DNA of 45,770 bases from Betaproteobacteria bacterium RIFCSPLOWO2_12_FULL_68_20 (GCA_001770655.1 MERQ01000049.1:1-45770); one strand, 5' to 3'. Counted from the first letter of the stretch, positions 1 through 8,987 are shown. Program-made: numbers and translations. Notes: generated by a model not told the origin, from the letters alone.

Positions 1-2
1 TG

Positions 3-827
3 TCATGGCTTGACCGCAGTGGCGAGTACCGCGGGCGCCGGCACGGCGAAGGAGTCGCCAGATCTGTAAACGGTGAAGGTATCTCGCAATGCTGCTTTGA
101 TCGCCTGTCTGGCAGAGGGGCTTTGTGCGCGAAGCGTTGCGGCAGCGCGCACACTTCCCTCAGTGATCACCTCGAAGATCTTGTCTGGATCGGGTACGCG
201 CCACGTCTGTGGCACCTGACAACAGGACGGCGAGACAAAGCCCGCGTTCAGCAGGGCCTTTCTGCTCTGCTCAGGATCGCTGAACAGAAAGAAATTCGGA
301 CCGGCGGGAAGGCCGACATCCATCGAACCGTGGGCGCGAACGGCTGCGTATACGGCCCCAAAAGCCACCGCGCGTTCGGGCGTGTCCCATACGGTAAACG
401 CCACTCGACCGCCACGCTTCAGCATCCGGAACGCCTCACGGAACGCGACCTCAGGATTGGGAAGATGGCACATACCAAACCCGTTGACGACTGCGTCGAA
501 GGTATCGGAATCGAACGGAAGCGCTTCCGCATCAGCCTGCTCGAACCGGACGGTGGGGTATCTTTCGCGCGCCATTCGAACCTGTGCCGCTGAAAAATCG
601 ATCCCAATTGCATCAGCCCCACGCTGCGCAGCGGCCCCGGCAATGTAGCCCGCGCCCGTTGCGACGTCCAATACGCGCGATCCATTGCGGACGCCCGCAG
701 CATCGAGCAGCGCTTCGACCGATTGTGTCGTTACGTCGGATAGGTGCTCATGGTATTTGGTGACGACGCCAGAATCTTCCCAACCAGCCCGCTCAAATTC
801 TTGGAATGATTGACCGGATTTGGCCAT
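3..827 (-). CDS. Class I SAM-dependent methyltransferase
   Basis: Predicted cytoplasmic methyltransferase of the UbiE/Methyltransf_11 type, 274 aa. Motif I (VLDVATGAGY) is at about residues 52-61, the acidic end of strand 2 (IGIDFS) at 74-79, motif II (FDAVVNGFGMCHL) at 110-122 and the post-II segment (LKRGGRVAFTVW) at 136-147. The C-terminal half carries no motif that names a substrate. The ATG at 827 is preferred over an upstream in-frame start at 887 because AAAGGAG lies just before it. Codon use differs from the rest of the window: many A/T-ending codons such as AAA, CAA, TTT, GGT and CTA. It may therefore be a recent arrival. The stop lies at the left edge of the window, so downstream partners are not visible. 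The family is clear; the substrate is unknown. Confidence 0.85.
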   Translation of the reverse strand: MAKSGQSFQEFERAGWEDSGVVTKYHEHLSDVTTQSVEALLDAAGVRNGSRVLDVATGAGYIAGAAAQRGADAIGIDFSAAQVRMARERYPTVRFEQADAEALPFDSDTFDAVVNGFGMCHLPNPEVAFREAFRMLKRGGRVAFTVWDTPERAVAFGAVYAAVRAHGSMDVGLPAGPNFFLFSDPEQSRKALLNAGFVSPSCCQVPQTWRVPDPDKIFEVITEGSVRAAATLRAQSPSARQAIKAALRDTFTVYRSGDSFAVPAPAVLATAVKP

Positions 828-924
828 CGGAATCTCCTTTATTGAATACCACGGACAGCGATTGGCGCTGCTCGTGTTGAGGCCCAACGTGAATTGGTTG
901 ACTTATTAGTTGACATCTGTGGTT

Positions 925-959
925 GGTTTGCAAACCGACTATTCTGTTACGACTGTCGT
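925..959. promoter_or_regulatory. Two palindromes upstream of the methyltransferase
   Basis: The 187-base gap between mug and the methyltransferase contains a perfect 12-bp palindrome, GGTTTGCAAACC (925-936), and an 11-bp one, ACGAC-T-GTCGT (949-959). They lie about 100-130 bases upstream of the methyltransferase start. The gap is visibly more AT-rich than its surroundings and also holds a direct repeat of GTTGAC (897-902 and 909-914). These are plausible operator sites for an unseen regulator, but nothing identifies the protein. Confidence 0.3.
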
Positions 960-1014
960 CATTTTTCCCAGCCGTCAATAAGTTACGCCCCGCAACATCC
1001 CAAAGCAATTCCAC

Positions 1015-1605
1015 CTATCCGCTCGTCCTCAGCACCGCACCGAACAGCTTCACCAGCGCGTCGAGCTGGTAGTTGGCATTCAGCCCGCTCGGGTTCGGCA
1101 GCACCCAGACTCTGGCACCGACGAAAGTGTCAGCCTGCCGCCCGATCCTCGCGTCAGGCAGAGCAAACGCGTGGCGATATGCGCCGAGCCCTAGAAAAGC
1201 GACGATGCCCGGCCGGTAGCGCCGGAGCTTGGCTTCGAGCCGCGTGCGGCCGGCGACGAATTCGGAAGGATCGAGCTGGTCCGCGGTCGCGGTGGCGCGG
1301 TTCACCAGGTTGGTGACGCCGAAACCGTACTCGAGAAGCTCGCGCTGCTCGGAGGGATGCAGCAGCCGCGGCGTGAAGCCGGCCCGGTGCAGCGCCGGCC
1401 AAAATCGGTTTCCCGGCCGAGCGAAATGCCAGCTGGTCGCACCCGAATATAGCCCTGGATTGATGCCGACGAAGAGCACGCGCAGGCGAGGCGCGATGAC
1501 ATCCTCGATCCCCTTTCCTGCCGCCCGAGCGAGCTCCGCCGCGCTGGGCGGTGCGAACAGTGCGGAGGCCCGAATCCGCCGCGACGTTGCTATCCTGCGT
1601 ACCAT
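1015..1605 (-). CDS. mug: G/U mismatch-specific DNA glycosylase (Mug/TDG family)
   Basis: Removes uracil or thymine mispaired with guanine as the first step of base excision repair. The 196-aa protein carries the family's first active-site motif GINPGLYS at residues 47-54; N49 corresponds to the catalytic Asn of Mug/TDG. The second motif NPSGLNA is at 171-177. The core between them (HFARPGNRFWPAL, LLHPSEQRELL, VTNLV) matches Mug throughout. The N-terminal 35 residues extend beyond the minimal E. coli Mug core, as in longer homologues that carry a PSAAELA-like stretch, so the ATG at 1605 is kept. It is divergent from the antitoxin-like gene with only 28 bases between their starts, so the promoters must lie partly inside coding sequence. 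Confidence 0.88.
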   Translation of the reverse strand: MVRRIATSRRIRASALFAPPSAAELARAAGKGIEDVIAPRLRVLFVGINPGLYSGATSWHFARPGNRFWPALHRAGFTPRLLHPSEQRELLEYGFGVTNLVNRATATADQLDPSEFVAGRTRLEAKLRRYRPGIVAFLGLGAYRHAFALPDARIGRQADTFVGARVWVLPNPSGLNANYQLDALVKLFGAVLRTSG

Positions 1606-1633
1606 CGCTCAAGCTCTTGCCGAGGAAAAGCAC

Positions 1634-1873
1634 ATGGCCGGCACGACTCTCGAAAAGGTCCGCTCCGAGGCCCTCAGCCTTCCAGAGGCCGAGCGCGCGG
1701 AACTCGCTCGCGATCTGGTGACGAGCCTCGAGGGTCCGGTGGACGCGGATGCGGAGTCGGCATGGGAAGCTGAGATTCTGCGCAGGCTCGCGGAAATCGA
1801 CTCCGGTACTGCGGAGCTGGTTGATCGCGAGGAGCTTCGCCGGCGCGTGCGCGCCCGAACCAAGCAGAGCTGA
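1634..1873 (+). CDS. Addiction-module antitoxin-like protein (PF09720-type), orphan
   Basis: 79-aa protein resembling the 'addiction module component' family (TIGR02574/PF09720). It has a helical N-terminus (EKVRSEALSLPEAERAELARDL), a central W-x-x-EI-x-RR-x-x-EIDSG motif at about residues 43-58 and a basic Arg-rich C-terminus. The ATG at 1634 has a good ribosome binding site (GAGGAAAAG). These antitoxins normally sit directly upstream of a RelE/ParE-type toxin. Here the next gene downstream is DUF2442 on the opposite strand, and no toxin frame is recognisable. A short frame around 1899-1945 reading LRFVRFKPAA loosely resembles a toxin N-terminus but does not continue as one. The family is supported; toxin neutralisation is not shown. 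Confidence 0.7.
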   Translation: MAGTTLEKVRSEALSLPEAERAELARDLVTSLEGPVDADAESAWEAEILRRLAEIDSGTAELVDREELRRRVRARTKQS

Positions 1874-1914
1874 TGCGCCGCGTGAGCGGCGCGGGGCCCT
1901 ACGCTTTGTCCGCT

Positions 1915-2256
1915 TCAAGCCCGCCGCTTGCGGTGCACCCTATTGGAACGCGCCGGGCGCGACGACCGGGAAATCAGCCACTTCTTGAACGAAGACTGGC
2001 TCTCGCCGGACGGCCGCCCCGCCAGCAGGCCCTCCACGCTGATGTCCTCGTCGATCGACTCCCAATGGATTCCCCGTCCGCGAGCGATGAGCCGCCAGCC
2101 GTTTCGTTCGGCCGGCGTGGCGTGAAGCAGCCGCGGGTACCACGCGAGCGGCGCCGAGATCGCGCGTCCGTCCGAAAGCTCGACGCGCAGAGTGTCCTCG
2201 GTGATTCTCACCGATTGCGCGAGCGGCATCTCGATCTCAATCGCGGAAATACCCAT
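1915..2256 (-). CDS. DUF2442 domain protein
   Basis: 113-aa protein matching the DUF2442 pattern: a short beta-rich N-terminus (VRITEDTLRVELSDGR), then SAPLAWYPRLLHATPAERNGWRL, then GIHWESIDEDISVEGLLAGRPS. The family has no established biochemical role and often pairs with DUF4160, as here. Its start overlaps the end of DUF4160 by 20 bases if the ATG at 2256 is used. An in-frame ATG at 2229 (MPLAQSV) would leave a short gap, and the sequence does not clearly choose between them. The last 25 residues (from about SRSSRPARS) are basic and look like an extension beyond the usual end, perhaps from read-through of an original stop. Confidence 0.75.
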   Translation of the reverse strand: MGISAIEIEMPLAQSVRITEDTLRVELSDGRAISAPLAWYPRLLHATPAERNGWRLIARGRGIHWESIDEDISVEGLLAGRPSGESQSSFKKWLISRSSRPARSNRVHRKRRA

Positions 2257-2473
2257 TCCAAGCCTCCAGCAGCTCGATCTGGTGGTCGGTCACGTGAGCC
2301 GCGATTCTACGGATCTCGATCCTCGAGAAACCGCCGCTGCTCTGCAAGCGAACCGGATCCAGCCAGAACTTGGCGACATTATCGTCGCGTTCGACGTGGA
2401 TGTGGGGCGGCTCGTCGCGGTCGCTGGCGTAGAAGAAGAACCGGTAGGGACCGACCCGGAGAACGGTAGGCAT
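2237..2473 (-). CDS. DUF4160 domain protein
   Basis: 78-aa protein spanning the whole DUF4160 domain: MPTVLRVGPYRFFFYASD at the N-terminus, the signature EPPHIHVERDD at about 21-31, AKFWLDPVRL at 34-43 and a C-terminal helix ending in LLEAWNGYFRD. The EPPHIHV segment with two histidines is the family hallmark. No function is established. The ATG at 2473 has GGGAGG a few bases upstream. It forms a two-gene unit with the overlapping DUF2442 gene. Such pairs have been suggested to be toxin-antitoxin-like, but nothing in this sequence proves that. Confidence 0.78.
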   Translation of the reverse strand: MPTVLRVGPYRFFFYASDRDEPPHIHVERDDNVAKFWLDPVRLQSSGGFSRIEIRRIAAHVTDHQIELLEAWNGYFRD

Positions 2474-2488
2474 CCGCCCCTCCCAGGA

Positions 2489-3271
2489 CTACGCCGGCCG
2501 GATGATGTACCCGCCCGACTTTTCGTCCGGCTCGAGCTTGATGAGGCCCTTTTTCTCGGCTTCCTCGAGGAGGTCGGAGAAGGCACGGTAGCCGTAGTAG
2601 GACTCGTTGAATCCCGGTTTGCGCCGCTTGAGCGCCTGCTTGACCATCGAGCCCCAGATCTTCTCGCCCTCGCCGCGCTCTGTGATGAGCGCGTTCAGGG
2701 TCTCGAGCATCAATTCGAACGCTTCCTGCTGCTTCTCGGTGCCGGCGGGGCGCGTTTCCTTCCTGTGCTTCGCCGCGCGGCGCTTCTGCTCGTCCTCGCG
2801 CACCAGGTCGTCGTAGTAGATGAACTCGTCGCAGTTGGCGATCAGGAGGTCCGAGGACGAGTTCTTCACCCCCACCCCGATCACGGTCTTCGCGTTCTCG
2901 CGCAGCTTCGACACCAGCGGCGAGAAATCCGAGTCGCCCGAGAGGATGACGTAGGTATCGACGTGCGCCTTGGTGTAGCAAAGGTCGAGCGCATCGACCA
3001 CCATGCGGATGTCGGCCGAGTTCTTGCCCGACTGGCGCAGGTGCGGCACCTCGATCAGCTCGAACGACGCGCCGTGCATGGTCGGCTTGAACTCCTTGTA
3101 GCGGTCCCAGTCGCAGTAGGCCTTCTTCACCACGATCGAGCCCTTCAATAGCAGCCGCTCGAGCACGCGCTCGATGTCGAACTTGGCGTATTTCGCGTCG
3201 CGCACGCCGATCGCGATGTTCTCGAAGTCGCAGAACACCGCCAGGTTGCGCGACTCCGGGCTAATGGGCAT
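2489..3271 (-). CDS. NYN-domain (LabA/DUF88-like) protein with C-terminal OST-HTH/LOTUS-like domain
   Basis: 260 aa. Residues 10-155 form a PIN-like NYN domain with the acidic active-site set visible: D15 in FCDFEN, D87 in KNSADIRM, and D113/D115 in SGDSDF. NYN proteins are metal-dependent RNases or RNA-processing factors. After a charged linker (about 157-180), residues 182-258 resemble the OST-HTH/LOTUS domain found C-terminal to bacterial NYN domains, thought to bind RNA. The start overlaps the stop of the RND pump gene by 11 bases, so translation is probably coupled to the efflux operon. Domain calls are from motif recognition; the RNA target is unknown. Confidence 0.85.
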   Translation of the reverse strand: MPISPESRNLAVFCDFENIAIGVRDAKYAKFDIERVLERLLLKGSIVVKKAYCDWDRYKEFKPTMHGASFELIEVPHLRQSGKNSADIRMVVDALDLCYTKAHVDTYVILSGDSDFSPLVSKLRENAKTVIGVGVKNSSSDLLIANCDEFIYYDDLVREDEQKRRAAKHRKETRPAGTEKQQEAFELMLETLNALITERGEGEKIWGSMVKQALKRRKPGFNESYYGYRAFSDLLEEAEKKGLIKLEPDEKSGGYIIRPA

Positions 3272-6200
3272 GCCGCGGGGCCGGCGCCTTTTCGCGCCGG
3301 CGCTGCAGCCACTGCTGCAGCTGCTCGAAGTAGAGGTAGATCACGGGCGTGATGTAGAGGGTGAGCAGCTGCGAGAGTACCAGACCGCCGACCACCGCGA
3401 GGCCGAGCGGCTGGCGCGCGCCGCCGCCGGCGCCGAAGCCGACGGCGATCGGCAGGCTCCCCATCAGCGCGGCGAAGGTGGTCATCATGATCGGCCGGAA
3501 GCGGATCAGGCCCGCCTGGTAGATCGCCTCCTCGGGCGGCTTGCCGTCCTTTCGCTGCGCCTCGATGGCGAAGTCGATCATCATGATGGCGTTCTTCTTC
3601 ACGATGCCGATCAGCATGATGATGCCGACGAAGGCGTACATGTTGAGCTCGACGCCGAAGGCCATCAGCGTGACCAGCGCCCCGAGCGCCGCGGTCGGCA
3701 GACCGGAGAGAATGGTGAGCGGATGAATGAAGCTCTCGTAGAGGATGCCGAGCACGAGGTAGATCACCACGATCGAGAGCACGATCAGGATTCCCATGCC
3801 CTGGAGCGAGCTCCGATAGGCCTGCGCGGTGCCGGAGAAGGTGCCCGAAAGCGTCGCGGGCACCTGGAGCTCGCCCATGCCGCGCTCGACCTGCGCGACC
3901 GCCTCCGAGAGCGCCACGCCCGGGCGCAGGTCGAAGGAGAAGGCGACCGAGGTGAGCTGCCCGAGGTGCGTCACCTGCAGCGGACCCACCCCGTAGTTGA
4001 GCTTCGCCACGGCATTGAGCGGCACCAGCGCGCCGGTCGACGAGCGCACGTAGAGCATCGGCATCACCGAGGGATCGGTCTGGAAGCGCGGTGCGAGCTC
4101 GAGGATGACCGAGTGCTGGTTGGTCGAGGTGTAGATGGTCGACACCTGGCGCGAGCCGTAGGCGTTGCTGAGCGCCATCTCGATCTGCTGCGCGGAGACG
4201 CCCATGGCGGAAGCCTTCTCGCGCTCGATCTCGACGGTGACCTCGGGGCGCGTGATCTGCAGGTCGCTCGAGACGTCCACGAGACCGGGAAGCGAGCGCA
4301 GCCTCTGCTCGATGAGCGGCGCCCACTGGTAGAGCTCGTCCGCGCTCGCGCTGCGCGTCACGTACTGGTAGGGGCTCTGCGTGAGCTGCCCGCCGATGCG
4401 GATCGCGGGGACGTTCTGCAGGAACACCTTCGCGCCGAGGACGTTCTGCAGCCTGGGCCGCAGCTCGCGAACGACCTGGTCGGCGGGCTTGCGCTCGCGG
4501 AAGGGCTTCAGCGTGATGGTCATGCGCCCGCGGTTGAGCGAGGGCGAGAAGCCGGTCGCGCCGATGAACGACATCACCGCCTCGACGTTCGGGTCCTTGC
4601 GCACGATATCGGCGACCTGGCGCTGCAGGTTCGCCATCGCCTCGAAGGAAATGTCCTGCGGCCCCTCGACGAATACGAACAGTTGCCCGGAGTCCTCGCT
4701 CGGCAGGAAGCCCTTCGGCGCGCGCGCGAAGAGGACCCCGGTGGCGACGCAGATGGCGAGGAACGCGACCATCACCGTGCGCCTGTGCCTGAGCGTCCAG
4801 CGCAGCGTCACGTCGTAGAGGTGCTTCCAGGCGTCGAAGCCGCGCTCGAACGCCCAGAACAGGCGCCCGTGGCGCTCGTCCGCGCGCCGCTCCTTGAGGA
4901 TGCGGCTCGCCATCATCGGGGTGAGGGTGAGCGAGACGAACCCCGAGATCAGCACCGCGGCGATGATCGTCACCGCGAACTCGTTCAACAGGCGCCCCAG
5001 AATCCCGGGCATGAACAGCACCGGGATGAACACCGCGGCGAGCGACAGCGTCATGGAGATGATCGTGAACACGATCTCCTTCGAGCCGTCGAGCGTCGCC
5101 TGCATCACGCTCTTGCCCTGCTCGAGGTGGCGCGTGATGTTCTCCAGCATCACGATCGCATCGTCGACCACGAAGCCGACGCACAGCGTCAGCGCCATCA
5201 GCGAGATGTTGTCCAGGCTGTAGCCGAACAGGTACATCACCGAAAAAGTGCCGATGATCGACATCGGCAGCGCGACCGAGGGAATGATGGTCGCCGGGAT
5301 GTTGCGCAGGAAAAGGAAGATCACCAGCACCACCAGCACGAGCGCGACGTAGAGAGTGCGCTCGACCTCCTCGACCGAGGAGCGGATGGTCACCGAGCGG
5401 TCGAACAGCACCTCGATCGAGACCGCCGGCGGCACCTCGGCGCGGAAAGTGGGCAGCAGCTCCTTGATCCGGTCCACGACCTCGACGGTGTTGGTGCCGG
5501 GCTGGCGGAAGATCGCGAGCACGATGCCGCGCTTGTCCTTGAACCACGCGGCGACCTTGTCGTTTTCCACCCCGTCGATGACGCGCCCCAGCTCCTTCAG
5601 CCGCACCGGCGCGCCGCCGCGATAGGTGACGATGATCGGGCGGAACGCCTCGGCGTTGTGCAGCTGGCCTGTCGCCTGCACGGCGAAGATGCGGTCCTTG
5701 CCGTACAGCGTCCCGGTCGGAAGATTCACGTTCGCCTGCGCGACCGCCTGCTCGACCTCGTTGATGCCGACGCCGCGCGCCGCGAGCGCGTTCGGGTCGA
5801 CCTGCACGCGCACCGCGTACTTCTGCTGGCCGAACACCTGCACCTGCGCGACGCCGCTGATCGTGGAGATCCTCTGCGCGAGGTAGGTCTCGGCGTACTC
5901 GTTCACCGTGGACAGCGGCAGCGTGTCGGAGGTGAGCGCCAAGTAATAGACCGGAAAGTCGGCCGGGTTCACCTTGCGGAACGAGGGCGGCGAGGGCATC
6001 GTCGACGGCAGCTGCCGCGCCGCCGTGGCGATCGCGGAGCTCACGTCCTGCGCGGCGGCGTCGATGTCCCGATCGAGCGCGAACTGGATGGTGATGCGCG
6101 TCACGCCCTGGCCGCTCACCGAAGTCATCTCGTCGATGCCGGAGATGGTGGAGAAGCGCCGCTCGAGCACCGTGGCGACCGCCGAGGCCATGGTCTCGGG

Positions 6201-6365
6201 GCTCGCGCCGGGGAGATCCGCGGTGACCTGGATGGTGGGGAAGTCGACGTTGGGCAGCGTCGAGACCGGGAGCAGCCGGTAGGCGGCGATCCCGAAGATC
6301 AGGATGCCCGCCATGACCAGCATCGTCATGACGGGCCTCCTGATGAAAATTTCGCAGATATTCAC
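3261..6365 (-). CDS. RND efflux pump inner-membrane transporter (HAE1 family, MdtB/MdtC-like)
   Basis: 1034-aa proton-driven drug exporter of the inner membrane, full length for the HAE1 family. The N-terminus [16 protein letters not shown] is typical of MdtB/MdtC-like pumps. TM1 is at about 12-30. The first periplasmic loop contains [11 protein letters not shown] and the porter domains. The proton-relay aspartates of TM4 are D401 and D402 ([14 protein letters not shown]). The second half repeats the fold and ends with a helix, then a basic His-containing tail. Its ATG overlaps the adaptor's TGA (ATGA, 6362-6365). No outer-membrane partner is encoded in this operon, so it probably uses a TolC encoded elsewhere. 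Substrate cannot be read from sequence. Confidence 0.93.
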   Translation of the reverse strand: MNICEIFIRRPVMTMLVMAGILIFGIAAYRLLPVSTLPNVDFPTIQVTADLPGASPETMASAVATVLERRFSTISGIDEMTSVSGQGVTRITIQFALDRDIDAAAQDVSSAIATAARQLPSTMPSPPSFRKVNPADFPVYYLALTSDTLPLSTVNEYAETYLAQRISTISGVAQVQVFGQQKYAVRVQVDPNALAARGVGINEVEQAVAQANVNLPTGTLYGKDRIFAVQATGQLHNAEAFRPIIVTYRGGAPVRLKELGRVIDGVENDKVAAWFKDKRGIVLAIFRQPGTNTVEVVDRIKELLPTFRAEVPPAVSIEVLFDRSVTIRSSVEEVERTLYVALVLVVLVIFLFLRNIPATIIPSVALPMSIIGTFSVMYLFGYSLDNISLMALTLCVGFVVDDAIVMLENITRHLEQGKSVMQATLDGSKEIVFTIISMTLSLAAVFIPVLFMPGILGRLLNEFAVTIIAAVLISGFVSLTLTPMMASRILKERRADERHGRLFWAFERGFDAWKHLYDVTLRWTLRHRRTVMVAFLAICVATGVLFARAPKGFLPSEDSGQLFVFVEGPQDISFEAMANLQRQVADIVRKDPNVEAVMSFIGATGFSPSLNRGRMTITLKPFRERKPADQVVRELRPRLQNVLGAKVFLQNVPAIRIGGQLTQSPYQYVTRSASADELYQWAPLIEQRLRSLPGLVDVSSDLQITRPEVTVEIEREKASAMGVSAQQIEMALSNAYGSRQVSTIYTSTNQHSVILELAPRFQTDPSVMPMLYVRSSTGALVPLNAVAKLNYGVGPLQVTHLGQLTSVAFSFDLRPGVALSEAVAQVERGMGELQVPATLSGTFSGTAQAYRSSLQGMGILIVLSIVVIYLVLGILYESFIHPLTILSGLPTAALGALVTLMAFGVELNMYAFVGIIMLIGIVKKNAIMMIDFAIEAQRKDGKPPEEAIYQAGLIRFRPIMMTTFAALMGSLPIAVGFGAGGGARQPLGLAVVGGLVLSQLLTLYITPVIYLYFEQLQQWLQRRREKAPAPRHAH

Positions 6366-7516
6366 GACGCGGCCGCCGCCGGCTTGGCGATCTGCACGCG
6401 GGTCTTCGGCCCGAGGCGAAGCTGGCCGCGCGTCACCACGCGCTCGCCCCTGGCGAGGCCGCTCGCCACCACCGCGCGCTCGCCGTCGGTGCGCTCGACC
6501 CTGATCCTGCGCACCTCCGCGAGCATGTCCTCGCCGATCACGTAGACATATTGCCCCTCGGGCCCGGTCTGCACCGCCTGCGCGGGCACGAGCAGCGCCT
6601 CTTTCTGCTCGTACAGACGCAGGCTCACGTTCACGAACTGCCCGGGCCAGAGCGCGGCATCCTCGTTCGGAAACTGCGCGCGCAGGCGGATCGTGCCGGT
6701 GCTCGGGTCGACCGCGTTGTCGACAAATACGAGCCGCCCCTCGGCCCGGGCGCCTTGGGAGTCGGGCGGCACGACCTCGGCGGCGAGCGGCCCGGTCGCC
6801 ATGTACTTGCGCACCTCGGGCAGGTTCTGCTCGGGCACGGCGAAATTCACGTAGATCGGCCGCACCTGGTTGATCACCACCAGCGGGTTGGCATCGTTCG
6901 CGCGCACCAGATTCCCGGCCTGCAGCAGCACTTTTCCGACGTAGCCGTCGAGCGGCGAGCGGATCGTCGCGTATTCGAGGCTGAGGCGCGAATTATCGAG
7001 CGCCGCCTGGCTCGCCTTGGCTACCGCCTCCGCGGTCTGCGCGTTGGTGCGGATCTGCGCGTAGGCCTCCTTCGAGACGAAGTTCTTCTGCAGCAGCTCC
7101 TCGTAGCGGCGTGCCTGCGACTGCGCCTGGTCGCGCGCCGCCGCGTCGCGCAGCGCATTCGCCTCCGCCTGGCGCAGCGCCGCCTCGTACGGGCGCGGAT
7201 CGATGCGGAACAGCACGTCGCCCTTTCCAACCGGCTCGCCTTCGCGGAACTTCACCTCGACGATCTGGCCGTCGACGCGCGCGCGCAGCGCGACGGTGGA
7301 ATACGGCTCGACGTTGCCGATCGCGGCGAGGCGCACCGGAACGGTCTCCTGGGCGACCGGCGTCACCGTGACCGAGACCGCGGGCGGACCCTTTTTGGCG
7401 CCCGCCTTGCCGTCCCTCGCGCGGCTGTCGGCAGCGAAGTAGGCAGCGATGCCGCCGGCGGCGAGCGCCACCAGCACCGCGCCCGCGATCAACGCGCGTC
7501 CGATCCTCCGGCTCAC
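6362..7516 (-). CDS. RND efflux periplasmic adaptor (membrane fusion protein)
   Basis: 384-aa adaptor linking the inner-membrane pump to an outer-membrane channel (MdtA/AcrA family). One N-terminal transmembrane anchor lies at about residues 8-27, with no lipobox. The barrel-sandwich (lipoyl) halves appear at about 75-110 ([20 protein letters not shown], then [16 protein letters not shown]) and after the alpha-hairpin ([13 protein letters not shown]). An Ala/Gln/Arg-rich coiled coil fills about 110-190. The start is the GTG at 7516, which overlaps the lysA stop as GTGA (7513-7516). A longer upstream frame reads only antisense to lysA. Coupling to lysA is tight on the upstream side and to the pump on the downstream side. 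Confidence 0.9.
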   Translation of the reverse strand: MSRRIGRALIAGAVLVALAAGGIAAYFAADSRARDGKAGAKKGPPAVSVTVTPVAQETVPVRLAAIGNVEPYSTVALRARVDGQIVEVKFREGEPVGKGDVLFRIDPRPYEAALRQAEANALRDAAARDQAQSQARRYEELLQKNFVSKEAYAQIRTNAQTAEAVAKASQAALDNSRLSLEYATIRSPLDGYVGKVLLQAGNLVRANDANPLVVINQVRPIYVNFAVPEQNLPEVRKYMATGPLAAEVVPPDSQGARAEGRLVFVDNAVDPSTGTIRLRAQFPNEDAALWPGQFVNVSLRLYEQKEALLVPAQAVQTGPEGQYVYVIGEDMLAEVRRIRVERTDGERAVVASGLARGERVVTRGQLRLGPKTRVQIAKPAAAAS

Positions 7517-8751
7517 GGAATTCGCTCCAGGGCGAACAGCTGCTCGACGGTTTCGCGGCTTCGCACCAGTTGGGCCTTGTCCCCGTCCACCATCACTTCG
7601 GCGGCGCGCGGCCGCGAGTTGTAGTTCGAGCTCATCGCCATCGCATACGCTCCGGCGGAGCGTACCGCGAGAAGATCGCCTTCGCGCGCGGCGAGCCTGC
7701 GCCCCCGGGCGAGGAAATCCGCAGACTCGCACACCGGCCCGACCACGTCGTAAACAGCCCGCCTGCCGCGATTCTTCCTCACCGGCACCACGTCGTGCCA
7801 CGCCCCGTAAAGCGCCGGCCGCAACAGGTCGTTCATCGCCGCGTCGACCACCAGGAAGCGCCGCGCGCCGTTGCGCTTCACGTACTCGACGCGCGTGAGC
7901 AGCACGCCGGCGTTGCCGACGAGCGCGCGGCCGGGATCCAGGATCAGCGTTTCCTTTCTCCCCCGCAGCGCCTTCAGGCAGCTCGCGACGAATCGGCCGA
8001 CCGGCGCCACGCGCTCGTTGCGGTAACGGATGCCGAGCCCCCCGCCGACGTCGATGTGGCGCAGCGCGATGCCCGCGCGCTCGAGCCGCGCGGCGAGCGA
8101 AGCCAGGCGTGCGACGGCGGCGGCGAGCGGCGCCGGCTGCAGCATCTGCGATCCGATATGGCAGCCGATGCCCACGATCTGCACATGAGGCGATCGCGAC
8201 GCCTCGCGGTAGAGACGCTCAGACTCCCCGTACGGCACGCCGAACTTGTCGTGGCGCATTCCGGTCGAGATATAAGCATGGGTCTTCGCATCGATGTCGG
8301 GATTGACCCTGAATGCGATGGGCGCGCGGCTGCCGAGACGGGCCGCGACCGAGTCCACGCGCGCGAGCTCCGCTTCGGACTCGAGGTTCAGACAGCGCAC
8401 GCCGGCGCGCAGCGCCTGCTCGATCTCGGCCGCGCTCTTGCCGACGCCCGAGAACAGGATCTTGGCCGGATCCGCGCCCGCCGCGAGCACCCGCGCGAGC
8501 TCGCCTCCCGAGACGATGTCGAAACCCGCACCCAGGCGGGCCATCAGCGCGAGCACGGCCAGATTCGAATTGGCCTTGACCGAGTAGCAGACCAGCGCAT
8601 CACGCCGCCGCAGGGCGCGCGCGAACCCGCCGTAAGCGGACTCGATCAGCGCGCGCGAATACACATAGCACGGCGTGCCGAAGCGGCGCGCGATCTCGTC
8701 GAGCGACACCTGCTCGGCGCACAGCACGCCGCCGCGATAGGCGAAGGCCAT
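7513..8751 (-). CDS. lysA: Diaminopimelate decarboxylase
   Basis: Converts meso-diaminopimelate to L-lysine, the last step of the DAP pathway; PLP fold-type III, cytoplasmic, 412 aa. PLP-binding K59 lies in CYSVKANSN. Other visible motifs are GCHIGSQ (196-202), the phosphate-binding GGGLGIR (236-242), the cross-active-site Cys in GPVCESADF (C341) and YNSRPRAAEV near the C-terminus. The family's EPGR motif reads LDPGR here, so D272 replaces the Glu that contacts the PLP ring nitrogen in fold-III decarboxylases. The ATG at 8751 lies 6 bases after the lptM stop. The downstream efflux adaptor overlaps its stop by 4 bases. Confidence 0.95.
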   Translation of the reverse strand: MAFAYRGGVLCAEQVSLDEIARRFGTPCYVYSRALIESAYGGFARALRRRDALVCYSVKANSNLAVLALMARLGAGFDIVSGGELARVLAAGADPAKILFSGVGKSAAEIEQALRAGVRCLNLESEAELARVDSVAARLGSRAPIAFRVNPDIDAKTHAYISTGMRHDKFGVPYGESERLYREASRSPHVQIVGIGCHIGSQMLQPAPLAAAVARLASLAARLERAGIALRHIDVGGGLGIRYRNERVAPVGRFVASCLKALRGRKETLILDPGRALVGNAGVLLTRVEYVKRNGARRFLVVDAAMNDLLRPALYGAWHDVVPVRKNRGRRAVYDVVGPVCESADFLARGRRLAAREGDLLAVRSAGAYAMAMSSNYNSRPRAAEVMVDGDKAQLVRSRETVEQLFALERIP

Positions 8752-8757
8752 GCGTTC

Positions 8758-8937
8758 CTACTTCTTCTTGTCGGGCGAATCGTCGCCCGCATCCGCGGGG
8801 TACGGAACCGGCTGGTACGGTTCGGCCTTCGGCGGCTTCACTCCGGGCGGCGGCTTGTCGCGCAGGTAGAGCCCGCCCCGCTGCCCGCAGCCGGCGACGG
8901 CGAGCGCGAGCGCGGTGCCGAGAAGGAGGGTACGCAT
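8758..8937 (-). CDS. lptM: LPS translocon maturation lipoprotein LptM (YifL-type), small ORF
   Basis: 59-aa lipoprotein starting at the ATG at 8937. The signal peptide MRTLLLGTALALAVAGC ends in a lipobox, with the lipidated Cys at residue 17. The family signature CGQRGGLYLRDKP follows directly, then a Pro-rich tail and KKK at the C-terminus. In E. coli, LptM helps LptD mature in the LPS transport channel. The usual proteobacterial position just upstream of lysA or dapF is kept here, 6 bases before lysA. No clear ribosome binding site precedes the start, which suggests a very short or absent leader. It is easily missed because of its size. Confidence 0.88.
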   Translation of the reverse strand: MRTLLLGTALALAVAGCGQRGGLYLRDKPPPGVKPPKAEPYQPVPYPADAGDDSPDKKK

Positions 8938-8987
8938 GGACGCGAGAAAGCTAGAATTATGATGTTAGCACGCGGACTTACGCGCCA
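8938..8987. promoter_or_regulatory. Divergent promoter region between lptM-lysA and cyaY
   Basis: Fifty bases separate the divergent starts of lptM and cyaY. The AT-rich core (8952-8963) contains TAGAAT and TATGAT on the plus strand and CATAAT on the minus strand (8962-8957), all -10-like. No convincing -35 hexamer accompanies them. Both transcripts would have short leaders (roughly 13 nt for lptM). The region is the only plausible place for both promoters, but exact sites are uncertain. Confidence 0.4.

Noticed and set aside
3174-6545. A 1123-codon open frame antisense to the RND pump
   Set aside because: Same GC-driven shadow effect; the composition is dominated by Arg, His, Glu and Asp and the real pump is unambiguous.
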